64,000 nucleotides of DNA from Plasmodium relictum (lineage: Eukaryota > Apicomplexa > Aconoidasida > Haemosporida > Plasmodiidae): the NCBI RefSeq assembly GCF_900005765.1, contig NC_041686.1, positions 434,001 through 498,000 of the forward strand, written 5' to 3'. The notes beneath the pieces were generated by a model. That model searched no databases. It worked only from the letters and a program-made list of their open reading frames with translations, and was not told the DNA's origin. Below are positions 34,301-46,500 of the stretch, piece by piece. The position numbers and the translations under genes are program-made. Every line of letters starts with the position of its first letter. The stretch's first letter is position 1.

Positions 34301-36638
34301 AATATAAAAGAAATATTTCTAACGATGTTATAAAAGAATATAAAATATCTATGCCCAATAAAATGAATAAATATAAAAATAATATTTTGTCTTAATGTGT
34401 TTTTACATAAAATGAATAGGAATTTTTTTTTTTTTTAAAGCTATTTTTATTAAGCTAAAGGAATTTTTTGTAGCTATTCAATATTATTTTACATTTTTTT
34501 TAAATTATACATATAAATACTTAAATAAAATTAACAAACTATATTGCATATCTACATTATTTTTAAAAAAAAAAATAAATATATATAAATTCTATTTGTT
34601 ATACTATTATAATATAAAATAAGATTTTTTTTTAAATATAGTTAAAAATTCTATAGTTGCTACTTTACCTATTTATATACTATCTTTTTTTTTCTATGAT
34701 TACACGTTTAAGTTCTTTAAAAATGTATTAACGCACCTTAAAATTATGTACTGGTGCATAAAAATATGATAAAAAAAAAAAATTAATGTTTATTATATAT
34801 ATATATAATTTTTTTCTATTTTCCTTTTTTACAATTTATTACAATTCACAGTAACTTTTTTTTTTTAATTTTTTAAAAATATGAACTTCAAATTTATTCA
34901 TTTTATAAATCATTATAATTTTAAAAAGAAACACATAAAATCTTGCATTTCGAGACCTTTAAAAATAAACAATTTTTTTTTAAATGAAATGTTATAAATT
35001 AAATATTAAATGTTATGAGTTTTATAATTTTAAAAAATAAATAGGAATTATTATTTTAGATGTGTACTAAATAAAATATACTAAAACTATTTAAAGGAAT
35101 ATTAATTGATTTAAAAAAAATTTTAAGTTGAAAAATAGGTACTTACTAAATATGATGATATCTATAAGCAAAATGCTTTAAAAAAAAAAAAGAAAAAATA
35201 TAAAGAAATATATAGAAAAATGAAAAATTTAACATTTTCCAATTTTATTTATTTTAATATTTCATATATGTAATAATATTTTTAAATATATATTCATATT
35301 TTTTTTTCTTTTAATTATATTAGTTTTTTAAAATCTCTATTTCCTTTTTTTTTTTTAATTATATTTTTTCTATCGTTATACTTTTTTTCTGTTCAATTAT
35401 ATTAAATTTCTTATATCACATTTTTAATTTTTATAATCTTTTGAACATTTAAGCTTTAAAGGATATAGTATTTTTCTTTCTTTTTATTTTTAAAAGAAAA
35501 ACTAAAAGGGTTTATACAATTATTAAATTAAAAAAAAAAAAAAAATGAAAATGAAAATAGTATTATCAACTTCATTATTCATTTACAAAAGTTTATTAAC
35601 ACTTTTGTAAAGTCTATTTTAATTACTTTTTAAAAGATAAATATTAACTAAAATAATATATTACCTTGTATATTTTAAAGATAAACTTAATAAAAGTTCA
35701 TAATTTTTCTATAAATAACTACTATTTGAAAATAAGAGTAAAACATTAAATTTCTTTTACAATTATTTCTTTAAAAAGTTTAAGAGAACAATTTGAATAC
35801 AATTTTTATTAAAAAAAAAAAAATAATAACATTTTTTAATTTTTGTGATATTTTAATGCATAAGTGTAGAAGTAAATTTTATATTTACAATAATAAAAAA
35901 AAAAAAATAATACTCTTTCATCTTTTTTTTTTTTTCTATTCAAATTTTAATATAATACATACATTGTATTTGAGCATTCTTCCTTTTACATATAAAATAC
36001 ATACATATATATTACTTTTAATACGACTCAATTGTTATTTATTTTTAAGATTAGATGGAATTAAATATAAAAAATTTTGAAACAAGAAAAAAGAATTTAT
36101 AAATAATGAAATACATTTTAGATAATATTTAATAAAAAAAAAAAAAAATAAAATATATTTATGAAAATTTTTAAAAATAAAAAATTTATTACTTTGTATT
36201 TATATGTACTATATGCATATATATTTATTCATGATGTATAAAAAAAGTATAATGAATAATTCATGTAAGATTTTATAAGTTTTTTTAATTTATATTAATT
36301 AGCTTTTTTATTCAAAATTAAATAATTTTTTTTTTAATATATATATATAAATTAGTATAAATTATATGAATATGTATGTTTTTTGTTTTTTAAACTAGAT
36401 AAAATTTTCAAAATATTTATAAATATCTACATAGATAAAGAATTGCACGATATAGGAATAAAACATTGAGGAATTAATAAATACATATATTTTATTTTAT
36501 AAAAATAATATATATATATATATATATATCAAAATTTTAAAGTATTTATAATTGAAAAATTAAAAATATTTTTTAAAAGTTCTGAAATTATTAATTTTTT
36601 TTTTTTTTTTGAAAAATACTATTACTAAATTCTTTATA
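31302..36638. other. 5.3-kb divergent intergenic region between ADA2 and PHB2
   Basis: The longest gene-free stretch in the window, lying between two divergent genes. It is almost entirely A+T with many (TA)n and homopolymer runs. A few short plus-strand frames occur (32632-32844, 34186-34395, 35793-36080), rich in Lys, Ile, Tyr and Phe and without motifs; the last has no ATG start. Small G/C pockets exist, for example near 32976-32995. It presumably contains both promoters. A non-coding RNA or short spliced gene cannot be excluded by eye. Confidence 0.55.
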
Positions 36639-37490
36639 ATGAATAATCCTCAAAACTTTGATATAAATAATTTAAAAAAACTTGGGAAAATAGGAATAAG
36701 CATAGGTGCAGTAATAGGAGTAACTTCTTTTGGTAGTTGGCTTTTTAAAAACAGTTTATATAATGTAGAAGCAGGAAAAAGAGCGATCAAATATAATCGA
36801 ATATTTGGTTTATCAAATAAAATATATGGAGAAGGAACACATTTTTTAATACCTTATTTTGAGAGATCTATTATTTACGATGTTAGAACAAAACCAAGAG
36901 TACTCATGTCACTAACAGGTTCAAGAGATTTGCAAATGGTTAATATAACATGTCGTGTATTATCAAGACCTAACGAAAAAAAATTAGTAGAAATATATAG
37001 AACATTAGGTAAAGAATATGATGAAAAGGTTTTACCTTCTATCATTAACGAAGTATTAAAAAGTGTTGTAGCACAGTATAATGCATCTCAGTTAATTACA
37101 CAAAGAGAAGTTGTAAGTAAGTCCGTAAGGGAACAATTAGTACAAAGAGCAAAAGATTTTAATATTTTATTAGATGATGCATCAATAACTCATTTAAGTT
37201 TTAGCAGTGAATATGAAAAAGCTGTTGAAGCTAAACAAGTAGCTCAGCAAGAAGCTGAAAGAAGTAAATATATTGTTTTAAAAGCTGAACAAGAAAAAAA
37301 ATCTACTATTATTAAAGCACAAGGAGAAGCAGAAGTAGCTAAATTAATAGGATTAGCTGTTAAGGATAACCCTGCTTTCATGGAATTAAAAAAAATTGAA
37401 TTGTCAAAAGAAGTTTCTAATATTATTTCAAAATGCCAAAATAAAGTTATGCTATCAGCAGACTCATTATTACTAAATTTTGTAAAATAA
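36639..37490 (+). CDS. PHB2: Prohibitin 2, mitochondrial inner membrane
   Basis: 283 residues, one exon, one subunit of the PHB1-PHB2 ring complex of the mitochondrial inner membrane. The frame stays open 30 bases further upstream but has no ATG there, so ATG 36639 (MNNPQNF) is chosen. Residues about 12-33 form the N-terminal membrane anchor. The PHB/SPFH domain spans about 35-200 (VEAGKRAIKYNR, GEGTHFLIPYFE, then VRTKPRVL). A heptad-rich coiled coil covers about 180-235 (KQVAQQEAERSKYIVLKAEQ). The conserved tail AEVAKLIGLAV precedes a C-terminal ending in LLLNFVK. The longer N-terminal arm and KIYGEGTHF favour PHB2 over PHB1. The gene is divergent from ADA2 and convergent with the EF-hand gene. 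Confidence 0.93.
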   Translation: MNNPQNFDINNLKKLGKIGISIGAVIGVTSFGSWLFKNSLYNVEAGKRAIKYNRIFGLSNKIYGEGTHFLIPYFERSIIYDVRTKPRVLMSLTGSRDLQMVNITCRVLSRPNEKKLVEIYRTLGKEYDEKVLPSIINEVLKSVVAQYNASQLITQREVVSKSVREQLVQRAKDFNILLDDASITHLSFSSEYEKAVEAKQVAQQEAERSKYIVLKAEQEKKSTIIKAQGEAEVAKLIGLAVKDNPAFMELKKIELSKEVSNIISKCQNKVMLSADSLLLNFVK

Positions 37491-38515
37491 ATTATAGAGT
37501 AAAAGAACTTTTTAAGAAAAAAAAAATTATATATATATATGTATTTATACTTCTTTCTACTTTTATATAATTTAATTTTTTTTTTCATTTTTTTTTATTA
37601 ATTCTTTTAATTTATATTAACACATTTATTTTTTCTTATTTAATTATATTTATTTATTTATTTATTATTCGTATTAGTTATTTTTATTTATTTACATCCA
37701 TTTAATAACTATTATTTATTTTAATATAATTTTTATTTACAATTTCTTTAATTTTGCTATTTCATACTTTTTTAATTTTGTTTTAGAATTTAAGGATAAT
37801 AAAACATATTTATTTAAATATTTACAATTTTTAATTTTTCAATTATTCTATTTTTTTTTTAATGTTAATTTTTTTATACTTCTTCAAACTTGTTTATATA
37901 TATTTATATATATATCCTAGTTACTTTTTTAATATTATTCTTTTTTTTCTTCACAAAACAATAAAGAGTTAATTATTTCATCCTATATACATATATAAAA
38001 AAATAATAATAAAATAAATAAATGTTATATTTAAACAAATCTTTCTATTATATTTGTTTTATTTAAATACATATTTTTGAATTATATGTATTTTATTAAT
38101 AAAAAAGTGCGAATATAATAAGATTGCTGTTAAACTTATAAAAAAATCCAATGGAAATAAAATTAGAAGTATATAAACTAATTTTTTATTTGATTTTTTT
38201 TTATTTTATAATAAAATAACTTCTTTATTAATATAAAATAATACTTTTCTAAAATTTTCATATAAATAATATTTTTTTTTTTTTTTTACGTCTAAATCTA
38301 TTAAATGATCCGAATAATTTAGAAAATAGCTATAGTAATCACATGATCTAATATAAAAAATATATATATATATTTATGTGTAATTAATTATTATCAAATA
38401 AAAATTATATATTTTTTTATTTTAGTATGGAATCTTTATGTAATCAATTTAGTTTTTTTTTTTAATTATTTTAGTAATTTTTTTTTATAATAAAATTATT
38501 AAAATTAAAATATTA
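37491..38515. other. Convergent intergenic region
   Basis: 1.0 kb between the 3' ends of PHB2 and the minus-strand EF-hand gene, with AT-rich DNA and TTTA repeats near 37645-37665. No gene seen. Confidence 0.6.
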
Positions 38516-41500
38516 TTATATAAATATATGCATTTTTTCATCTAAATGATACCTTATTTGATATGTTTTTGAACACCATTTATGTATATGCGATTCATAA
38601 TGAATTTTTCTATTTTTGCAAAATTCGAAATTTCTACCATTTTTTATATTTTTTTTATAAATATGTTTATTTGAAGTAGCATCTATTTCTGCTACGAAAC
38701 CTTGCAATTCATTTTTGCTTAATTTACATATTTCTTTTATGTCAATTATTTTTTTTTTTTTATTTGATTCTAATAAGGTTTCAATGAATTCATTTATATT
38801 TAAATAACCTAAAATTTAAAAAAAAAAAAAAAAACAACAAAATTTATACACATATTATAAATTTAGTCTTTTTTAATAATTTCATAATTCTATTTTCCTA
38901 TTTATTTTTAATTTTGATTTTTACTTTCATTTTTTTCATCTAGAACTTTGAATAGTTTTGTTAATGTTCTTTCAACTAATTCTAATGCTGGTATATTGGC
39001 CTAAAAAAAAAAAAATTATTTAAAAAAATAATAAATTTTCAACATTTATTTTTTCCTTATAACTTTTTATCTCCCTCTTATTTTTTATTGTTATTATTTA
39101 TTTTATTTTTTTTTAACTTTTTCAGTTTTTTTATTATCTTTTTTCCTTTTGCAAGCATGATTTGATTCATTATTTTGAACTTCTTCCTTTTTTTCCTTTT
39201 CATCAGTTATAATATTATAAATCATATGCATATTTTCTAATTTAATACAATTAATAATTATTGTAATAGAAACTTGTAAAAAGAAAGTCACATCTAATTC
39301 TAAATTTTCATCAAAATTTAGAGAAGACAATATTATATGAATAATATTCTTATTTAAATAAATTTTGTCACAAAAATCTAAAATATTTTTGCAATCAAAT
39401 ATATGTATCTTTTTCTTATTTTTTAAATTATTTTTTATTAACTCTTCACATAAATACTTCTGTAGTAGCTTTTGATCCCTTTCAAATATGCTATTTTTTA
39501 TTCCTTCAAATCTATTAATGTATATTAATGTAAATAAAACTGGTATTTAAATGAAAAATTATAATATATATATATATATGTAAAATAGGATAAAATAAAA
39601 TATTTTAGGTATTAATATTTAAATTATAAAAAAAAAAGAAAAAAAATTTAATCATTAAATGAAAAATAATAAAACTGGAATGGTAAGATAGAAAAGATAA
39701 AACTAAAAGTTATAAAGTAATAATTAATAGTATAAAAAAAAAAAAAGAGGTTAAATAAATAATGATTGCATATTTTCTTCTCTTATAGATTTATATAAAA
39801 GAATTTTACTAATATTTTCTATTACCTTAATCTTAAAATAATTTCTTTAATGTTTTTATAATACACATAATTGTCATCATTAAAATCAAAAATATGAAGT
39901 AATAACTTATACTCTTGTCTTGAAATAATGTGATCATTTTTTTGAAGTATTTTTTTTAACTGGTTACGGTGGATATATCCACTATTACCTACATCAAATT
40001 TCTTAAATTCACTTAAAAAGCAATCATACATGAAATTTAATTCATTTTCATAACAAACATATATTAACTGTTTATATAAAACTAAATCATCTAAATTAAT
40101 TATATTGAAATATTCTCTATTTTTTTTTAATTCGTATAAATACTTTGGTAAATCATTTATATAATCATTATAATTTATATAACCCTTTTCTTCTTCATCT
40201 GCATATGACATATATAATAAGAAATCGTAATAATTATCAGTAAAGATATATTTATTATATTCATTATCTTTGTTAAAAATAAACAATTCAGAGCTAGTGA
40301 CTGATTTGTTTAATGACTCAAAAAATATATTACACCCATTAAAATCATTATTTTTATATATACTAATATTTTTAATTAGATCAACTTCTTTGTTATTAAT
40401 ATTAAATAAATTTGAGATATATTTGTTTTCATCTTTTGCATTTTTTTTTTTTTTTATATTTTGTATAACTGAATTTTCCTCGTTTGAACTATCATTAGTA
40501 CTTGAGCATAATATATCATCTGTTTCATAAAAAAAAAAATTTTCAGAAATTTTGGAAAAATCATTTTCTTTATCTTCTCTTTTAGATAAGGACTGTTCTA
40601 AATATTTATAACTTATGCACACCTTGTAATTAACCATTTTTAGGATTTCATTATAATAATTATATATCAATTTTCCTTAGTAAAAAGTAAAGAATAACAC
40701 AATTTTAATAAGATATATCTTTATATTCTTAAAAAAAAAGAAAGTATTTTCTCTTTTTTTTAATTTTATTTTTACCTTTTTTTTTAATATCTATATCTGT
40801 AAAATAAAAATATAGAATATTTCTTAAAAAGGATAGTACTTCATTCAATTTTTGATTTTCTTCATTTATTTTATTTGTTTTTCCAAATTCTTTATTTCCA
40901 TGAGTAATGTCTAAATTTTGTTGAGAATTTATTTTTTCTAATTCATATGTTTCTTCATAAGACTTTATTTTATGTAATTTGTTTTCTTTTTTCAATGTTT
41001 TCTCCTTTTTTTCTTTTAACTCTTTTTGTATTTGGTTTTTTTTTTTAGTTTCTTCCCTTTCCTCTTTAATTTTATTTAAAATTATTTGAATATTTTCTTC
41101 ATCAATTGGTTTAATAAATCTAGTTTTCATATATCTAAATAAAAAAAAAAAAGAAAAGAAAAAAAGAAAATTGTACTTTATATTTTTATAATTATGTATT
41201 CAAATAATTTCTAGTAACTCTGATGATAAATCTATATTGTTTCTCAGCTTTTCTTTATCTTTAATTAATCTGAAATTAAAAAGATGATCAAATTTTAATC
41301 ATAACGGATATAAATTTTTTTTTTTTTAAATTATAGTTTATCATTTCCTTTTTTATTATTCTAAGTATATATTTAGTTATTTTATTTCTAGATATCTTTC
41401 GCAATTTACTATTCCTTTATATGACTATTTTCTATTATTGCTTATTTTTTTTTTTTTCTTCTTGATATTATACTTATCTATCCACGCCTCATAATTTAAG

Positions 41501-41954
41501 TTCATATCTAGAGTTCTTGTTAGATTTTCATTTTCAAATTTAAAAGTTATAAAATATTTTTCATTAGAGTTATTACAAGTACATAAATTATTCATATCTA
41601 TTAATTCTATCTCTGTTATAACAAAATTTGCATTTATAGTACATTTTGAAATAGATTCATTCGCTTCTTGATGAAAAAATGTAACAGTAAAACTATTTAT
41701 TTAAAAAAAAAAAAAGATCAGAATTTTTTTATTATTTTAGAATTGAAAGGGGATTAATTTTATATTTACTAATATTCTTTTTTTTCTTCGTTTTTCCCTT
41801 TAATATATATCTTATACGCATATCTGCATTTTTAGGAGAAAAAAAAAAAAATAATTTTTTTTTTCTTTTTTCTATTAATTTTTTTTCTTTTAAATTACTT
41901 TATTGTCCATTTTTTTATCGTATTTATTAATAATTCAATTTTTTCATCCATCAT
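38516..41954 (-). CDS. EF-hand protein encoded by nine exons
   Basis: Assembled by hand from splice signals. Minus-strand exons in order: 41954-41899, 41823-41770, 41692-41474, 41269-41219, 41134-40776, 40675-39826, 39511-39118, 39000-38925 and 38808-38516. All eight introns are GT-AG and all phases agree. The 2352-nt CDS encodes 783 residues. Two joins were checked by the sense they make: WID-KLIKDKEK and LDEKNE-SYLNINEF, the latter completing an EF-hand loop. EF-hand-like loops lie at about 406-417, 474-485, 510-521 and 682-693; several lack canonical ligands, for instance Gln at position 12 of the second. The first 180 residues look globular but are not recognised, and 190-230 is a Lys/Glu coiled coil. 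Function is unknown. The exon 7 donor (GTTAAA) is the least certain site. Neighbours have one or two exons, so this gene is structurally unusual here. Confidence 0.8.
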
Positions 41955-42651
41955 TGAATTTTTTTTTTTTTTTTAAACACAAATTTTATTAAAAAAAAAG
42001 ACAATTTATTATTAATTATATTATCAATATTACTATTGTTATTATTATTTAAAAATATAATATAAATATTTTTAATTATTTTAATACTCTATTTTTTAAT
42101 TCGTTTATTTGAATTTGTTTTATATGCTTATTATAATTTTATTTAACAAAAAATTAAGAGCATGTATGTTCTTTTATAATTATAATTCGTCTTAAGAATT
42201 TTATATACTCTTTATTTTTTTTAGTATATTTTTTTTTTTTTTCATTTAAATTAAATTGCAATATTTACATTTTTCTATTAATCAATATTTGAGTTATTTT
42301 TATTATTAAATTCATCTTACTTGTTAATATATAGAAAAAAGTTATATATATAAATAAAAAAAATAAGAAACACTTAAAAAATTATGTCTTTTTTTTATTA
42401 ATCATAAAATGATAATAAATTACTACCTTATTACTAGAATTAAAAATATAACAAGAAAAATGTAAAAAAAACAAAATTATAAATTTTGTATCTAATGCTG
42501 ATACATAGGTCTTAATTTATAAATAATTTAAAAATGCTTGTAAGTTATATTTAAAAATAAAAACTAAAAACAAATTAATAAATAAAAACAAAAACAATAA
42601 CAAAAAAAAAAAATTTATAATAAATTATATATAATTAACAAAGTATTTTTG

Positions 42652-42683
<32 letters not shown>

Positions 42684-43558
42684 AAACTAAAAATGAAAAA
42701 AAAAAAACAAAAATAAAAAAAAAAGCTTTTTATAAATTTTTTCATTTTCTAAGACATACAAAAATATAATAAAACTTCATTTATATTAATAATATCATAC
42801 TTTATATTATTCATAACACTTTTATTTATTCATATATTTTAAAATGTATAAAAATTTTTATCTTTTAAATTTTTTTAATATCCACTCTTAGAGGCAAAAA
42901 AAAAAAAAATAAAAGAAAAAAAAAAATAGAAAAAACCAAAAAATAGAAAAACAGTTGTTAAATTATATATCTAATAATAAATTTTTAAATAATATGTATT
43001 ATAAATAATTTCAGAAAAAAAAAAATATTATTTTTTATTACACTTGTATTTGTTATGTTTTTTTAGTATACTTTAATAATTATATATTAAGGTCATACCA
43101 TAATTCTAATATGAAAATTTTATTAAAAATAATGCTAATGTATAAATAAATATATAATTATTTACTTGTTCATTTTTAAAAACATTTGTTTACTATAATT
43201 ATTATTTACTAATGATCTTAATTTATTAATAATTTTTTTTAAAGTTTTATATTTAAAACATTTATTTATAATTCTAAATTTCATTTACATACATAAATAC
43301 TGTTTTTTTTTTCTTTTTTTCTCATCATTTTTTCTCATTGTGAATTTAGTTCTTCATCATCATTCTGGAAATATTAATGTAATAAAACAATAAAAATAGT
43401 ATCATTTTCCTTGTCCATTTTTATTCTTATGATTTATTAATAATTACTCAATTATTATGATTATCTAATATCCTTTAAGTGCATTATATATATATTTTAT
43501 ATAATTTTTTTGTATTTTATTTATAATATATAAGAGAAAAACTATTTATAATTTTAGT
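41955..43558. other. Intergenic region between two minus-strand genes
   Basis: 1.6 kb, AT-rich, with a short AAAAACT repeat near 42668-42691. It carries the promoter of the EF-hand gene and the 3' region of the 2103-residue gene. A short terminal-exon-like stretch at 43364-43335 is described under findings. Otherwise nothing is seen. Confidence 0.6.
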
Positions 43559-46500
43559 TTATTTTATGTTAGAAGAAATTTTATGCTTAATTTGAGTGCC
43601 TTCAATAGGCATCTCATAATTTTTATTTACTAAACTATTTTTTAATGACTTTTCAATTACTTTCTTATCATAATCATTAAACTTTAACCAATCGGAACAT
43701 ATATCTATATCTTGGACATAATTTCTGCCTAACTTTACTCCTGGTATTTTCAGAATTTCTTCTATAGATAAGTTATTTTTATCAATAGGAGATAAGTTCA
43801 TTACATTATTAGAAGAAAAATTATTTTGAAATTTATTTAAAGAATTAGAAGAAAAATGGTAATTGTCATTTTTATTATAAAAAGATTTAGTTTCTTTTAG
43901 TGCATTTTGCATATTTCTATAATTTGAGTGGATTAAATTATTTTGATAATTATTTTGTATTATATTATTTTTTGGTAAGGAAGGTGTTTTAAAAATATAA
44001 TTTTTATTCACACTGTCTGGTAGATTAAATAAATTTAAATTATTTTTTTGAGCACTTACTTGATGTAAGGTAGTTAATTTTTGATTATGTAATGGCATAT
44101 TATAATGATTATTGAAATTGTGATTTTTCAAAAATATATTGTTATTTAAGTTTTGACTTGGATTTTCCTTTTGTAATTGCTTTGACTCCATAAAAGAATT
44201 CATTAAATTTCTTTTAACATAATTATATTCATCAAAATTACTGTTAATAATGCATTTATTGTTGTCATCATTTTGACCATTTTTGCTATCTCGCAATATA
44301 TCACTCCTTTTTAAATCATCAAAAAATCCTTTTTTTTTAATGAGAAATGGAGCTTTCATCATATTCATCTCATATATACTTGATTCATCTTCTTTTTCTT
44401 TTAACTTTAAAATATTTTTTGTTACACTAGATCTGTCAATTGATGAACAGTTATGATGAAGGTTGTTTCCTTGTTGAAAAGTAAAGGCATCTCCACTTAT
44501 TTTATTAAAATTTACAAAATGAGAATTCGTTTTTCTCATATTTTGGCCTCTGTTTAATATTTTCGCACTGTAATTTTTATTATAATTCATATTTGAATTA
44601 TCAATGTTCATATTATATGCATATAAAGTATTATTGTTACTATTTATTATGTTATTACAGGCGTCATTGTAATATTTAATATTATTGTTATTTACCACAT
44701 TATTTATATTTTTAATTTCACCCATCTTATTATTCAAAACACTTTTAACATCATTATTATTGTTATTTATTTTTTTTACTTCACTTACTCTATTATTTGT
44801 AATATGGCTTAATTTATCTTTTCTAACATTTATACTTTTTATTCTTTTCATAGGATTTACATTTTCTATATTATATAAAAAATTATTTATATTACTTAAG
44901 TTGTTTGTATTTTTATTTATATTATCACTAATAGATGATTTATTTCTTCTTTCAACATAATTAATTTGATTTTCATTTTCTTGATTTTTCTTATAGCTGT
45001 CATTCATTTTATTATTTTGTATACAAATATTATTTACATCATTGCTAGCTACTTTTATTATATCATCATCATTTCTTTCTTTTTCTCCTTTTTCTTCTTC
45101 CTTAGAATTAGAATTTTTTATAGGTGTACATTTATTTTGAAAAAAATTTAATTGATCTATCAAAAATTTTATGTTATTTTTATTATTATTTTTTTTCTCT
45201 TCATTATTATTATCACTATTATTTGATAACGAAATTCTTCCTTCAATTGTTGTAGACCTCAATGATTTGTTGTTTCGTAGTTTGAAATTATTTATTTGGC
45301 GCGAAAACATCTCAGTAATACGAGTATATGCGGACTTTTTATCTTTTTCTTTAAATTCCGGTATGTTTTTTTCATCATTTGATAAATTGGATAAGGCATT
45401 TTCTATTTTAAATGATTTAATATTTGCACATTCACTATTTAAATTTTCTTTAATAATTTTTAATGAATCGACCTCACTTTTAGAGCTAATATTCCTATTA
45501 ATACTTTTAGAAATATTTCCACGTGAGAATAAATTGATTTTATTATTTACAACATCACCATTTCTCTTTAAATCATAGAATGTATTAGGATTTAATACAC
45601 TTTTATAATTAATACTGTAACGTTTACTTTCAAATGGAGTACTTTTTCTTATATTACATAAGCTATCGGCATTTTTAATTCTTTTATTGTCACTATTTAT
45701 ATTAATTGCATCATTAACATTGTTGTTACGTTTATCTTTCATAATATCAATTTTTTTTTTATCAGTAAATGTATCTTTATTATTCACATTATTCTCATTA
45801 TCATTATTAATGTTACAGTTTTTATTTATAATATTATTATAAACTTTATTTAAAATAATATCATTTGAGTTATTTATTGCTTTTTTTTCTGGAATTTTAA
45901 CATTCATTTTTTCTAGGGAATTCCTATGATAAAAATTTATTGGATGTTGATTGTTCTCATTCTTATTATTTATGTTTATAATATTATCAAAAATATTATA
46001 TTTTGTATTAGGATTTGAAATTATGTTATTATATTTTTGTATATTTGCTTGCATTAAATAATCATTATTTTTATTGATATTTAATTTATCTAAAATATGT
46101 TTTGAATTAAAAGGAGCATTTAAAATATTTTTTTCATTTTGCTGAAATTGGTTTTGATAGACACAATTTAAATTATTATTTTTCATTATTGCATTTTGGA
46201 TTACTTCGTTTTTAAAAAAATCATTCGATTTTATTTCATTTATACAATTAATATTATTCTTTTCATAATTTGCGTTTTGGTTCCTTATATTGTTCATTTT
46301 TTGATATTCACTAGAATTAGATAAATTATTTAAGGAAATTTTTTCTATATCTTTTCCTAAATAATTATTATAATTATTTATGTAATTTATACTACTATGT
46401 ATATTTTCGTTTACTTTATTTATATTAGGTATATTAGATCCTTTAAATGGAACGTTATGACTATTGTACATATTTTTTTGTAAAATATTTAGATTATGCT

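Noticed and set aside
34186-34395. 69-codon plus-strand frame with ATG
   Set aside because: Lys/Tyr/Phe/Asn-rich with no motif, no flanking splice signals, and compatible with chance in AT-rich DNA.
35151-35157. ATGATGA resembling a C/D snoRNA C box
   Set aside because: No CTGA D box or terminal stem at suitable distance.
31302-36638. Candidate centromere because of length and A+T content
   Set aside because: It contains scattered G/C pockets and no clear repeat core, and the syntenic region of P. falciparum chromosome 10 is not centromeric as far as I recall.
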